Part shown: positions 30,272-38,471 of the stretch, piece after piece
Position numbering within the stretch: the first letter of the stretch is position 1
How the letters are laid out: the number at the start of each line of letters is the position of its first letter
Origin: JBGFRR01 sp041695045
GTDB lineage: Bacteria; Bacteroidota; Ignavibacteria; UBA10030
Length of the DNA stretch: 40,507 bases
Assembly (NCBI GenBank): GCA_041695045.1
Contig: JBGFRR010000007.1
Location: 1-40,507, forward strand
Direction: 5' to 3'
The notes under the pieces: generated by a model
What the model was told of the DNA's origin: nothing
Databases searched by the model: none
The model's input: only the letters and a program-made list of their open reading frames with translations
Made by a program: the position numbers and the translations under genes

Positions 30272-31726
30272 TCAGCTCCGATGGGAAACGCGTCGTTTCA
30301 ACAGTTCAATGTTTTCGCGGTACATCTGGTCGGTCTTGAGCTGATCCTCAACAGCCTGGCATGCGTAAATCACGGTGCTGTGGTCACGCCCGCCAAAGTG
30401 GAGGCCGATTGTCTTAAGGGAAGATTTTGTGAAATACTTTGCGAGGTACATCGCAGTCTGCCGGGCAATAACTATCTCCTGTTTTCGCGTCTTAGCGCGC
30501 AGTAAGTCAACCGGGATGTCGAAGAACTCACAGACGGTCTTCTGTATCTGCTCGATGCTGACGGGGAAGCGCGTATCGTTCACGACAACACGTAGGACGT
30601 CGCGCGCAAGGTCAATGTTGATTTCACGGTTCTCCAGAGAAGCGCGGGCGAGCAAACTGATCAAACACCCCTCAAGTTCACGGATATTGTTCGTGACGTT
30701 TGAAGCGATAAAATCTACTACCTCAGAAGAGAGATCAAAGCCGTTTTCCTCGCTTTTCTTGCGTAAAATGGCTAATCGCGTCTCTAAATCAGGCGGCTGG
30801 ATATCTGCCGTCAAACCGCACTGGAAGCGAGAGATGAGCCGTTCATCAAGCCCTTTTAGCTTCTTAGGCGGGACATCAGAGGAAAGCACAATCTGTTTGC
30901 CGAACTGATAGAGGGTATTAAAGGTATGGAAGAAGTTATCCTGCGTTTTCTCTTTACCGGAGAAGAATTGGATATCATCGACGATCAACAAGTCGACACT
31001 GCGGTAGTACGATGAAAACTCATTTACCTTATCGGTTTGGATTGCCTCAACGAAGTCTACAGTGAACTTCTCACTCGAAACGTACACCACCCGGCACGTC
31101 TTCCCCATAACCAGCGCAAGATTGCCCAACGCGTGCATCAAGTGTGTCTTGCCAAGCCCCGTACCTCCGTAGAGGACCAAGGGGTTAAATGATGTGCCGC
31201 CGGGATTGTTAGCGACAGCTATAGCAGCAGCGCGCGCAAGCTGGTTGCTATCTCCCTTAATGAAGTTCTCGAATGTATAGCGGGGGTTGAGATTACTGGC
31301 AACAGGAGCAAGGCTCTCTGGAGAGCGGAGCGATACGTGCGGCGAAAAAGGGGGCGCGGTTGTTTGCAGGGAGAACGGAAGGTGCTGCTGAACAGGGGGC
31401 TCCGTTACACCCTCGATGATTTCTTCAGCCACGTCGTCAGAGGCTATGGCATAGTGAAGCTTTGCAGTCGGGCCAAGTACGCCGGTAATGGTTTTCCGGA
31501 TCAGCGTATTGTAGTGCTCCTCCACCCAATCGTAGAAGAACTGGCTTGGCACCTGGACGGTCAGCTCAACACCCTCTAACCTCGTCGGCACGATTGGCTG
31601 GAACCATGTCTTGAAGCTTAGGCTGCTCACTTGTTCGCGAATACGGCGAAGGCACTCCTCCCAGACGCGGCCTGCGTCGGTAGAGGTGGCTACAGATAAT
31701 TCGAGGGCAGTATTATCGAACTCCAT
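30272..31726 (-). CDS. dnaA: Chromosomal replication initiator DnaA
   Basis: A 484-residue initiator starting at ATG 31726 (MEFDNTALELSVATST); an in-frame TTG two codons upstream is less likely. Domain I contains FKTWFQPIVPTRLEG. The AAA+ domain has Walker A LYGGTGLGKTHLMHALGN and Walker B LLIVDDIQFFSGKEKTQ. The DNA-binding domain IV has the signature FGGRDHSTVIYACQ preceded by RQTAMYLAKYFT. It binds DnaA boxes and opens the origin. Transcribed away from rpmH, so the 31727-32274 gap is the divergent centre of the region. Confidence 0.98.
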   Translation of the reverse strand: MEFDNTALELSVATSTDAGRVWEECLRRIREQVSSLSFKTWFQPIVPTRLEGVELTVQVPSQFFYDWVEEHYNTLIRKTITGVLGPTAKLHYAIASDDVAEEIIEGVTEPPVQQHLPFSLQTTAPPFSPHVSLRSPESLAPVASNLNPRYTFENFIKGDSNQLARAAAIAVANNPGGTSFNPLVLYGGTGLGKTHLMHALGNLALVMGKTCRVVYVSSEKFTVDFVEAIQTDKVNEFSSYYRSVDLLIVDDIQFFSGKEKTQDNFFHTFNTLYQFGKQIVLSSDVPPKKLKGLDERLISRFQCGLTADIQPPDLETRLAILRKKSEENGFDLSSEVVDFIASNVTNNIRELEGCLISLLARASLENREINIDLARDVLRVVVNDTRFPVSIEQIQKTVCEFFDIPVDLLRAKTRKQEIVIARQTAMYLAKYFTKSSLKTIGLHFGGRDHSTVIYACQAVEDQLKTDQMYRENIELLKRRVSHRS

Positions 31727-32207
31727 ACGCAAAGAGAGAAGAGGGCTCTATACAGACAGCAACGCACAACATATCAACAGAATAGTTCACAGCTATGGGC
31801 ACGGTGCAAACACGAAAGTTACAGAGATTAACCAGAGGCAGAACATGAATGAAACGAAGAAGAGGCTTACGCAACAACGCGAAGCACGGTGATTTATGCA
31901 CGGCCCCCAGGGAATACCAACACGCCAAAACCCCAAGTAGATGGGGAGAGCAAACTACAGCCGGACGCCCATTCACAAATTATCAACACAAAACGATCCC
32001 AGCAAGTATGCCGCTAAGTATAACATGGACAGCGCGTGAACGCAAGAAGAAAAATTACAAAGTGAAAAAGGCAAAGAGTCTTGCGAAGTCGAATCTCGAT
32101 AAACTGGATTCGCAATTCCCGACAATGCCAGCGTACAAGTTATGCGTATGCAACACGCGGTAACATTCGCTGAACGTTGGATCAGACATGATTCAACCAA
32201 ATAACGC
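31727..32207. other. dnaA-rpmH intergenic region, candidate oriC
   Basis: About 480 bases without a gene at the point where transcription diverges in both directions, the classical oriC place. Near-consensus DnaA boxes are TTATGCACG (31894-31902) and TTATCAACA (31980-31988), each one mismatch from TTATNCACA; TTATGCGTA near 32139 is weaker. There is no compact cluster, and the sequence is only moderately AT-rich. The dnaA promoter must also lie in its left part. Origin function is inferred from gene order. Confidence 0.5.
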
Positions 32208-32236
32208 TTGAGACTCGAACATTATTTTCTTACATT
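32208..32236 (+). promoter_or_regulatory. Promoter of the rpmH operon
   Basis: TTGAGA (32208-32213) and TACATT (32231-32236) are separated by 17 bases, a good sigma-70-type promoter. It lies 39 bases before the rpmH start codon. Spacing and place make it the likely promoter of rpmH-rnpA-yidD-yidC. Confidence 0.55.
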
Positions 32237-32274
32237 ACAGCCCTCAATTCTGAACCTGAAGGAGCGCAGGCGAG

Positions 32275-32421
32275 ATGAAACGAACGTATCAACCACACGG
32301 TCGCAAACGCAGAAACAAGCACGGTTTCCGAGCGCGCATGGCCACAAAGAATGGCCGCAAGGTGCTCAGCAGCCGTAGAGCGAAGGGACGCTACCGCTTG
32401 ACCGTCAGCGACTCCCGATAG
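32275..32421 (+). CDS. rpmH: 50S ribosomal protein L34
   Basis: A 48-residue basic protein, ATG at 32275 with GAAGGAG upstream. Sequence is classic L34: MKRTYQPHGRKRRNKHGFRA, then MATKNGRKVLSSRRAKGRYR and LTVSD. It binds 23S rRNA in the large subunit. It is first in the rpmH-rnpA-yidD-yidC cluster that is conserved beside dnaA in many bacteria. Too short for simple gene finding but unmistakable. Confidence 0.97.
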   Translation: MKRTYQPHGRKRRNKHGFRARMATKNGRKVLSSRRAKGRYRLTVSDSR

Positions 32422-32447
32422 ACCACCCCACCCACCTCCCCAGCCCA

Positions 32448-32837
32448 TTGCGGTTTAGGCTCAACAGAACAAGGACCCTGCGGGGTTATGCGATATTCGC
32501 GAAGGTGCTTTCCGAAGGGCGAACCTTGACGGTGGGGCCAATCCGATGTGCCTACCGGGTCGAGCGGCTGGCAACAGCGGGTAGTGTTCAGGTTGGATTT
32601 GCGGTCTCAAGGTCGATCCGCAAAGCCGTGATGCGTAACAGACTCAAACGCCTCATGCGCGAGTCCTTCAGACGACATGCCGGAGAGCTTGGGGCGTTAG
32701 CTGAAAGTGAAAAGAAAATTATCCAGATGATATTCCTCTATCGCCAGAACGTAACGGGAAAGCCGAGCGAGGTTCGGCACTCCCACGTCGGGCAACACAT
32801 TGCATCGCTTCTTACCGACGTGCGAAAGAATATTTGA
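32448..32837 (+). CDS. rnpA: Ribonuclease P protein component
   Basis: A 129-residue basic protein, with a TTG start at 32448 giving MRFRLNRTRTLRGYAIFAKV, the usual opening of RnpA (Arg-Leu-x-(R/K)). The RNA-binding signature RNR is seen in RKAVMRNRLKRLMRESFRRH. It assists the RNase P RNA in 5' tRNA maturation. No ATG in the right place exists, and the TTG lies 27 bases behind rpmH. The C-terminus (residues 95-129) is divergent. It ends 13 bases before yidD. Confidence 0.93.
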   Translation: MRFRLNRTRTLRGYAIFAKVLSEGRTLTVGPIRCAYRVERLATAGSVQVGFAVSRSIRKAVMRNRLKRLMRESFRRHAGELGALAESEKKIIQMIFLYRQNVTGKPSEVRHSHVGQHIASLLTDVRKNI

Positions 32838-32850
32838 GGCAGAAGAATCA

Positions 32851-33066
32851 ATGTCGTACCTCCTGATTGCACTCATCAAAGCTTACCAGGCTGCGCTTTC
32901 ACCCCTCCTTCCGTTCAACAGTTGCCGTTTTTATCCCTCTTGTTCACAGTATGCCATAGAGGCAATCGAAAAACATGGGTCGCTTCATGGGTTCTGGCTT
33001 GCGGCCAAACGCATCGGCCGATGCCACCCGTTTCATCGCCATAGCGGCTATGACCCCGTGCCGTAG
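32851..33066 (+). CDS. yidD: Membrane protein insertion efficiency factor YidD
   Basis: A 71-residue protein with the full YidD signature: LIKAYQAALSPLLPFNSCRF, YPSCSQYAIEAIEKHG and GRCHPFHRHSGYDPVP. Start ATG at 32851. It assists YidC-dependent membrane protein insertion; the amphipathic N-terminal helix associates with the membrane. It stands between rnpA and yidC as in most bacteria. Confidence 0.95.
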   Translation: MSYLLIALIKAYQAALSPLLPFNSCRFYPSCSQYAIEAIEKHGSLHGFWLAAKRIGRCHPFHRHSGYDPVP

Positions 33067-33096
33067 GCGTTTTTCAACCGCGAAAGGTTTTTGTTC

Positions 33097-34872
33097 ATGG
33101 ATCGTCAACAGTTACTCGGCTTTACACTGATTTTCCTCCTCCTCATCGTCTGGATGTGGATGACCACACCGCCACCCCAACCACCAACATCCCCACAAGA
33201 TGTGATATCCGATACGCTTGCCCAACCCCGCCAAGCAACAGCTCTTCACGCGCCCGAACAGCAAGAGACCCCAAACCAATATGGGCGGTTCTTTGGTGAG
33301 CGCGGAGCGGGCGAGGAAAGGGTCATCACGATTGAGACAGACCGGTTCAAAGCCGAGTTTACCACAAAAGGAGGATTGGTCAAAACGTGGGAGTTAAAAG
33401 AGTATAAAACGTGGGATGGCAAAGTCGTGCAGCTGGTCGATAGTGAAGCAGGCGGAGACTTGAGCCTGCTTTTTGTCACAACCGACGGCAGGAGGATTAA
33501 CACACGCAACCTTTTCTTTGAAGGTAACTTCCAACATAACTCCTACGTGAAGCTCAGTGGAGAGGAAACGTATGAGGTTCGAATGACCCTTCCGGCGGCC
33601 AATGGCGGCAGGATTACGAAGGTCTATACGCTCAAGGACGGACACTATGGATTTGAGGTGAGGTTCGAATTTGCGGGCATGGAGGGAGTGATTGCGAACT
33701 TCGAATATCAGGTTCTGTGGGAACACGGATTGCTCTATGCCGAGCGCAACAGTTTTGACGAATCAGCGTTTGCCGCCGCCTACGCCTATGCCGGCAAGGA
33801 ACTCATCGAAATCGATGCGGCCTCGTTCAATGAGACAGCCAACAAAGACCTGACCGGTGTTGTGGACTGGGTGGCAACGCGGAACAAATATTTTGCTGTC
33901 GCCCTCATCTCACGGGAACCCCGAAGCGGAGGTGCTTTTTTGGAGGGAAGCCGACATGCCCTTCCGGAAGACGGGGAGAAGGAGCGCTACAGCATCGCCG
34001 TGAAGATGCCGTTCAAAGGGATATCTCAGGAAACGAGCGTATTTACGGTGTTTTTAGGTCCCTTGGACATCGGCCTCCTGAGGTCATTTGACATTGGGCT
34101 AGAGAGCATTATGAGTTTGGGCTGGGTGTGGATCATCCGCCCCATATCTGAGTACGTGATGCTCCCCCTGATGAGCGCGATTAACTATGTGATTCCCAAC
34201 TGGGGCCTTGTGATCATCGTCTTCTCGTTCATCATTAAGATCGCACTGCATCCTTTAACCAAGAGCAGTATGAAGTCCATGAAGAAGATGCAGGCGCTGC
34301 AGCCAATGATGGAGGAGATTCGTCAGAAGCACAAAGACGACCCACAGAAAATGAACACAGCGATCATGAATATGTATCGTGAGTATGGCGTCAATCCCGC
34401 CGGAGGGTGCCTGCCCCTCTTGCTGCAATTTCCGATTCTGATAGCACTCTACAATGTGTTCATCGGCGCCATTGAGCTCAGGCAGGCGGAGTTTGTATGG
34501 TGGATAAACGACCTCTCGGTGCCCGATGTACTGTTTACGCTTCCCTTCAAGATTCCTATCTTCGGTATTCAGGGTGTCAGTGGACTGGCGTTGTTCATGG
34601 GTATTACGATGTTCATCCAGCAGAAGATGACCATCAAGGATCCCCGCCAGAAGATGCTCGTCTGGCTGATGCCAATTCTGTTCACGCTGTTGTTCAACAA
34701 CTTCCCCTCAGGGTTGAACCTTTACTACTTCGTCTTCAACCTCCTCTCGATCATCCAGCAGTATTACATCAACAAGCAGCACGATGGTGAGCCGCTGAAG
34801 AAGGTAGAGCCGAAAAAGCGGCGGGGTAAAGGTATCTTCCGGAATCTCAACATTCCCAAGCTGCCGAAGTAA
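33097..34872 (+). CDS. yidC: Membrane protein insertase YidC
   Basis: A 591-residue insertase, ATG 33097 (MDRQQLLGFTLIFLLLIVWM). The N-terminal membrane anchor is followed by a large periplasmic beta-domain (about 40-345), typical of Gram-negative YidC. The conserved 60KD-IMP core starts near 350 (WGLVIIVFSFIIKIALHPLT) and contains EYGVNPAGGCLPLLLQFPIL and NLYYFVFNLLSIIQQYYINK. The charged coiled loop MKSMKKMQALQPMMEEIRQK binds substrates. The basic tail (KKVEPKKRRGKG) is suited to ribosome contact. A terminator follows at 34891, so the cluster ends here. Confidence 0.97.
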   Translation: MDRQQLLGFTLIFLLLIVWMWMTTPPPQPPTSPQDVISDTLAQPRQATALHAPEQQETPNQYGRFFGERGAGEERVITIETDRFKAEFTTKGGLVKTWELKEYKTWDGKVVQLVDSEAGGDLSLLFVTTDGRRINTRNLFFEGNFQHNSYVKLSGEETYEVRMTLPAANGGRITKVYTLKDGHYGFEVRFEFAGMEGVIANFEYQVLWEHGLLYAERNSFDESAFAAAYAYAGKELIEIDAASFNETANKDLTGVVDWVATRNKYFAVALISREPRSGGAFLEGSRHALPEDGEKERYSIAVKMPFKGISQETSVFTVFLGPLDIGLLRSFDIGLESIMSLGWVWIIRPISEYVMLPLMSAINYVIPNWGLVIIVFSFIIKIALHPLTKSSMKSMKKMQALQPMMEEIRQKHKDDPQKMNTAIMNMYREYGVNPAGGCLPLLLQFPILIALYNVFIGAIELRQAEFVWWINDLSVPDVLFTLPFKIPIFGIQGVSGLALFMGITMFIQQKMTIKDPRQKMLVWLMPILFTLLFNNFPSGLNLYYFVFNLLSIIQQYYINKQHDGEPLKKVEPKKRRGKGIFRNLNIPKLPK

Positions 34873-34890
34873 GCACACTCCTACAGAGCT

Positions 34891-34925
34891 AACAAGAAGT
34901 CCCGCACGCGGCGGGACTTCTTGTT
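34891..34925 (+). terminator. Rho-independent terminator after yidC
   Basis: AACAAGAAGTCCCGC (34891-34905) pairs perfectly over 15 bp with the complement at 34911-34925 around a 5-base loop, followed by TTCC. It starts 19 bases after the yidC stop codon. The A-rich and T-rich ends make it work in the plus direction. Confidence 0.88.
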
Positions 34926-34997
34926 TCCAAAAGCCCCGTTTGTATAAACACACTCGATTTCGTACATTGTTGACCGTCGAATTGAGAGGTTCTGAAG

Positions 34998-36401
34998 ATG
35001 GTGGTCAACAACGATACAATTGCGGCGATAGCTACACCGATCGGCGAAGGAGGGATTTCGGTCGTTCGCGTGAGTGGACCGCACGCCATTTCTGTCGCCT
35101 CACACGGGTTCAAGGGAAGAACGCGTCTGGAGGATGCCCCAAGCCACACGGCTCACTATGGTAAATTTGTCGATACATCAGGCAACCCCGCGGATGAAGT
35201 CGTGGCCTTGGTGTTCCGATCCCCGCACTCCTACACAGGAGAAGACGTTGTGGAGATAAGCTGCCACGGCGGCATCCTTGTAACGCGTCGTATCCTTGAG
35301 TTGCTGCTTGAGCATGGTGCCCGCCATGCAGGAGCGGGGGAGTTCACAAAGCGGGCATTCCTCAACGGTCGAATTGACCTCTCACAGGCCGAGGCGGTTG
35401 CAGACCTCATCAAAGCGAAGTCTGACCGCGCCCACGAAAGCTCCATGCAGCAGTTAGAGGGGCGGCTTTCTCGTCGTATACAGACCATTCGTAGCAAACT
35501 CATTGAGGCTCTTGGATTGCTTGAGTTGGAACTGGATTTCGTAGAAGACCACCTCGAGTTCATTGACAAGTCGAAGGTTGCGGAGTTGTTGGAATCCACC
35601 CTGGCCGAGCTTACGGCTATGGCAGATACCTACAAAGCAGGGAGAGTCTACAGGGAAGGCCTGAAGGTGGTGCTCCTTGGAGCGCCCAACGTTGGTAAGT
35701 CAAGCATTCTCAATAGTTTACTTAATTCGGATAGAGCCATTGTCACCGACATACCGGGCACAACGAGAGATGTCATTGAAGAAGCGCTGCAGATTGACGG
35801 AGTGCTGTTCCGTGTGGTTGACACGGCAGGACTAAGAGAAAGTAACGATCCTGTTGAAATGGAAGGAATGCGGAGAACCACTCAGCAGGTGAGTGAAGCG
35901 GACATCCTGCTGTTTGTGTTAGATTCTTCACGCCCGCTTGATCCTTCCGAGCTACGCTTGGCAGAGGAAATGGTAAAACAGACTAAAGGCTCTCAGCGCG
36001 GGATTGTAGTTTTTAACAAGTCTGACCTACCAACTGCAATCAACGGAGTAGTTGTTGAGAAGGCGCTACACTTGGCTACGCTTCCCTCCGCAGCCATTTC
36101 TGCCCTCACTGGTGAAGGAATGGATCGCTTGAAAGATCTGCTTGCAAGAAGCGCTATCAATGGCCTCTACAATTCCACAGACGACGGAATCACGGTGACA
36201 AACATTAGGCATTACGAAGCATTGCGGAGAAGCTCAGAAAGCTTGGTATTTGCACTCGACTCACTGAGGCAGGGATCAAGCAGTGAGTTCATAGCCGTAG
36301 ACATTAGAGCAAGTTTGGACAGTCTTGGAGAAATCATAGGCATCGTAACGAACGAAGAAATTCTGAACAGCATTTTCTCAAAATTCTGCATTGGCAAGTA
36401 G
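34998..36401 (+). CDS. mnmE: tRNA modification GTPase MnmE
   Basis: A 467-residue GTPase. The N-terminal folate-binding domain starts NDTIAAIATPIGEGGISVVR with EFTKRAFLNGRIDLSQAEAV. The G domain, about residues 215-380, has G1 GAPNVGKSS, G2 GTTRD, G3 DTAGLRE and G4 NKSD. The C-terminus ends FCIGK with the family cysteine. With MnmG it makes the 5-carboxymethylaminomethyl group on wobble uridine of several tRNAs. The stop is 11 bases before a parS site; mnmG follows after 111 bases. Confidence 0.97.
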   Translation: MVVNNDTIAAIATPIGEGGISVVRVSGPHAISVASHGFKGRTRLEDAPSHTAHYGKFVDTSGNPADEVVALVFRSPHSYTGEDVVEISCHGGILVTRRILELLLEHGARHAGAGEFTKRAFLNGRIDLSQAEAVADLIKAKSDRAHESSMQQLEGRLSRRIQTIRSKLIEALGLLELELDFVEDHLEFIDKSKVAELLESTLAELTAMADTYKAGRVYREGLKVVLLGAPNVGKSSILNSLLNSDRAIVTDIPGTTRDVIEEALQIDGVLFRVVDTAGLRESNDPVEMEGMRRTTQQVSEADILLFVLDSSRPLDPSELRLAEEMVKQTKGSQRGIVVFNKSDLPTAINGVVVEKALHLATLPSAAISALTGEGMDRLKDLLARSAINGLYNSTDDGITVTNIRHYEALRRSSESLVFALDSLRQGSSSEFIAVDIRASLDSLGEIIGIVTNEEILNSIFSKFCIGK

Positions 36402-36412
36402 CTGTTTCACGT

Positions 36413-36428
36413 GAAACAGGGTTAGGAT
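36413..36428. promoter_or_regulatory. parS centromere site 1
   Basis: TGTTTCACGTGAAACA is a perfect 16-base palindrome that matches the ParB-binding consensus of bacterial chromosomes. It lies between mnmE and mnmG, about 4.5 kb from the origin gap, the usual place of parS sites. parA and parB are not in the window. Confidence 0.93.
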
Positions 36429-36512
36429 GCGAGAGACGTGGAAGAGAACCCCCGCACCAATCCGCCAAAGGCGGAATGTGCTGAAATTGAATCAAATTCA
36501 TAGAGAAAGAAT

Positions 36513-38471
36513 ATGAAAGGAGACTTTTCGTCCACGTCTCGAGTAGACGGATACGATATTGTAGTGGCAGGCGGCGGGCACGCAGGTATAGAGGCAGCCC
36601 TTGCGGCAGCGAGGATGGGCTACAGCGTCCTAATGGTGACGATGGACAGGGGGGCGATTGGAAGGATGTCCTGCAACCCTGCAATTGGCGGAACAGCAAA
36701 GGGGCACCTTGTTAGAGAGATTGATGCTCTGGGTGGGGAAATGGGGCTTTTAGCAGACAAGACTGGCATTCAGTTCAGAATGCTTAACCGATCAAAAGGC
36801 CCAGCCGTTTGGTCCCCTCGTTGTCAAAATGACCGGGAGTGGTATTCACGGGAGGCGCGGTCGGTAGTAGAAGGGCAAAATAGACTTGAAATCCTTGAAG
36901 ATTCGGTAGTTGATGTAGTTGTCGATGAAAGCAAAGCAGGCCCGCCTGCTCTGCCTTCGGCGGGGGCAGGCAAGCGGATTGCGGGTGTAATTACAGCGGC
37001 AGGAAGGAAGATCGCATGCAAGGCCTTCGTTTTGAGCTCCGGCACATTTATGCGTGGACTTCTCCACACCGGCTTAAACAAACAGGAGGGAGGACGAATT
37101 GGTGAGTCCCCCTCAAAGGGGCTTACAGAGAGTTTGGAGCGATTAGGGTTCGTAAGCGGCAGGCTCAAGACAGGCACACCGCCTCGGGTAGACCTTTGCT
37201 CAATCGACTTTTCCGCCGTCGAACCCCAGTACAGCGATAATCCACCGCAGCCGTTTTCTTACCGCACCGCCGCCATTACCAACAGGCTTATTCTGATGTA
37301 TCTCACCTACACGAACTCAAAGACACATGCCGCACTGCGGAAGGGATTTGACCGCTCTCCGATGTTTACCGGCCGGATCAAGGGTAGAGGTCCACGGTAC
37401 TGCCCATCGATTGAGGACAAAATTGTGCGGTTCGAGGAAAAGGAGCGGCATCAAATTTTTCTTGAGCCGGAAGGCTACGAAACGAATATCGTCTATGTAA
37501 ACGGCTTCTCTACAAGCCTTCCGGAGGAAATCCAGCTCGAAGGACTGAGGACTATCCCCGGTCTCGAAAAGGCCGAGATGTTACGACCGGGATATGCGGT
37601 TGAGTATGATTATTTCCCCCCTCATCAAGTCCATTTGACACTAGAGACCAAACTGATTGAAGGGCTCTACTTTGCCGGACAAATAAACGGGACTTCCGGC
37701 TACGAAGAAGCGGCAGCGCAGGGACTTGTTGCTGGAATCAACGCAGCACTCAAAATAAAGGGAAAAGAGTCGTTTGTTCTGAAGCGGTCGGAATCCTACA
37801 TTGGCGTGCTTATAGACGACCTCGTAAACAAGAGCACAGACGAACCCTATCGAATGTTCACATCCCGCGCAGAATACCGTCTCCTCTTGCGTCAGGACAA
37901 TGCTGATAGAAGACTGATGAAGTATGGGTATGAATTCGGGTTGATTTCTATGGACACATTTGCGAGGCTTAGAGAAAAGGAGCGGCTTATTAAACAAGGA
38001 ATCGGAGCCTGTAACTGCCTCTCCTTGGAACCTGTTGTTGTCAACCCTTACTTATCCACCGTGGGTAGTGGAGAGACCGTCGAGAGGGAAAAGGTAGCAA
38101 AGTTGTTGAAACGAAATGGAGTAACGCTTTCGGCACTTTTGGCTTTAGACTCTATCTCCGAGAGCCCGGCTTTTGAACAAATTATCCACACTCCAGACAG
38201 CCGGCTCCGCCAAGAGATACTCGAGCAGATAGAAATCGAGCTTAAGTACGAGGGCTATATTCAACGGCAAAATGAGCAAGTAGAGCGATTCGAACAGGCC
38301 GAGGCACAGCGCATCCCATTGGGCCTTGATTTCTCGCAGATGAGGGCGCTATCTTCCGAGGGGCAGGAGAAGCTATCGCTTGTAAGACCCACTTCAATAG
38401 GGCAAGCAGCACGGATAAGCGGCGTAACGCCGTCCGACATCTCGGTTCTGATGGTCTATCTTAAAAACTGA
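36513..38471 (+). CDS. mnmG: tRNA uridine 5-carboxymethylaminomethyl modification enzyme MnmG (GidA)
   Basis: A 652-residue FAD enzyme. The dinucleotide-binding motif is VVAGGGHAGIEAALAAARMG near residue 15. Family blocks SCNPAIGGTAKGHLVREIDA, FRMLNRSKGPAVWSPRCQND, the Cys-containing region GRGPRYCPSIEDKIVRF and FAGQINGTSGYEEAAAQG are intact. It acts with MnmE on tRNA wobble uridine. A GC-rich in-frame insertion of about 12-15 codons (SKAGPPALPSAGAGKR, near residue 140) looks like a repeat captured by the gene. The stop touches the rsmG start. Confidence 0.97.
   Translation: MKGDFSSTSRVDGYDIVVAGGGHAGIEAALAAARMGYSVLMVTMDRGAIGRMSCNPAIGGTAKGHLVREIDALGGEMGLLADKTGIQFRMLNRSKGPAVWSPRCQNDREWYSREARSVVEGQNRLEILEDSVVDVVVDESKAGPPALPSAGAGKRIAGVITAAGRKIACKAFVLSSGTFMRGLLHTGLNKQEGGRIGESPSKGLTESLERLGFVSGRLKTGTPPRVDLCSIDFSAVEPQYSDNPPQPFSYRTAAITNRLILMYLTYTNSKTHAALRKGFDRSPMFTGRIKGRGPRYCPSIEDKIVRFEEKERHQIFLEPEGYETNIVYVNGFSTSLPEEIQLEGLRTIPGLEKAEMLRPGYAVEYDYFPPHQVHLTLETKLIEGLYFAGQINGTSGYEEAAAQGLVAGINAALKIKGKESFVLKRSESYIGVLIDDLVNKSTDEPYRMFTSRAEYRLLLRQDNADRRLMKYGYEFGLISMDTFARLREKERLIKQGIGACNCLSLEPVVVNPYLSTVGSGETVEREKVAKLLKRNGVTLSALLALDSISESPAFEQIIHTPDSRLRQEILEQIEIELKYEGYIQRQNEQVERFEQAEAQRIPLGLDFSQMRALSSEGQEKLSLVRPTSIGQAARISGVTPSDISVLMVYLKN
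36936..36971. repeat. GC-rich palindromic mini-repeat inside mnmG
   Basis: GCAGGC (36936) CC GCCTGC (36944), then a small GCC-TTC-GGC hairpin and another GCAGGC (36966-36971). It can fold in two ways. It encodes AGPPALPSAGAG, a low-complexity insert absent from typical MnmG at this place, yet the frame is kept. Confidence 0.6.
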
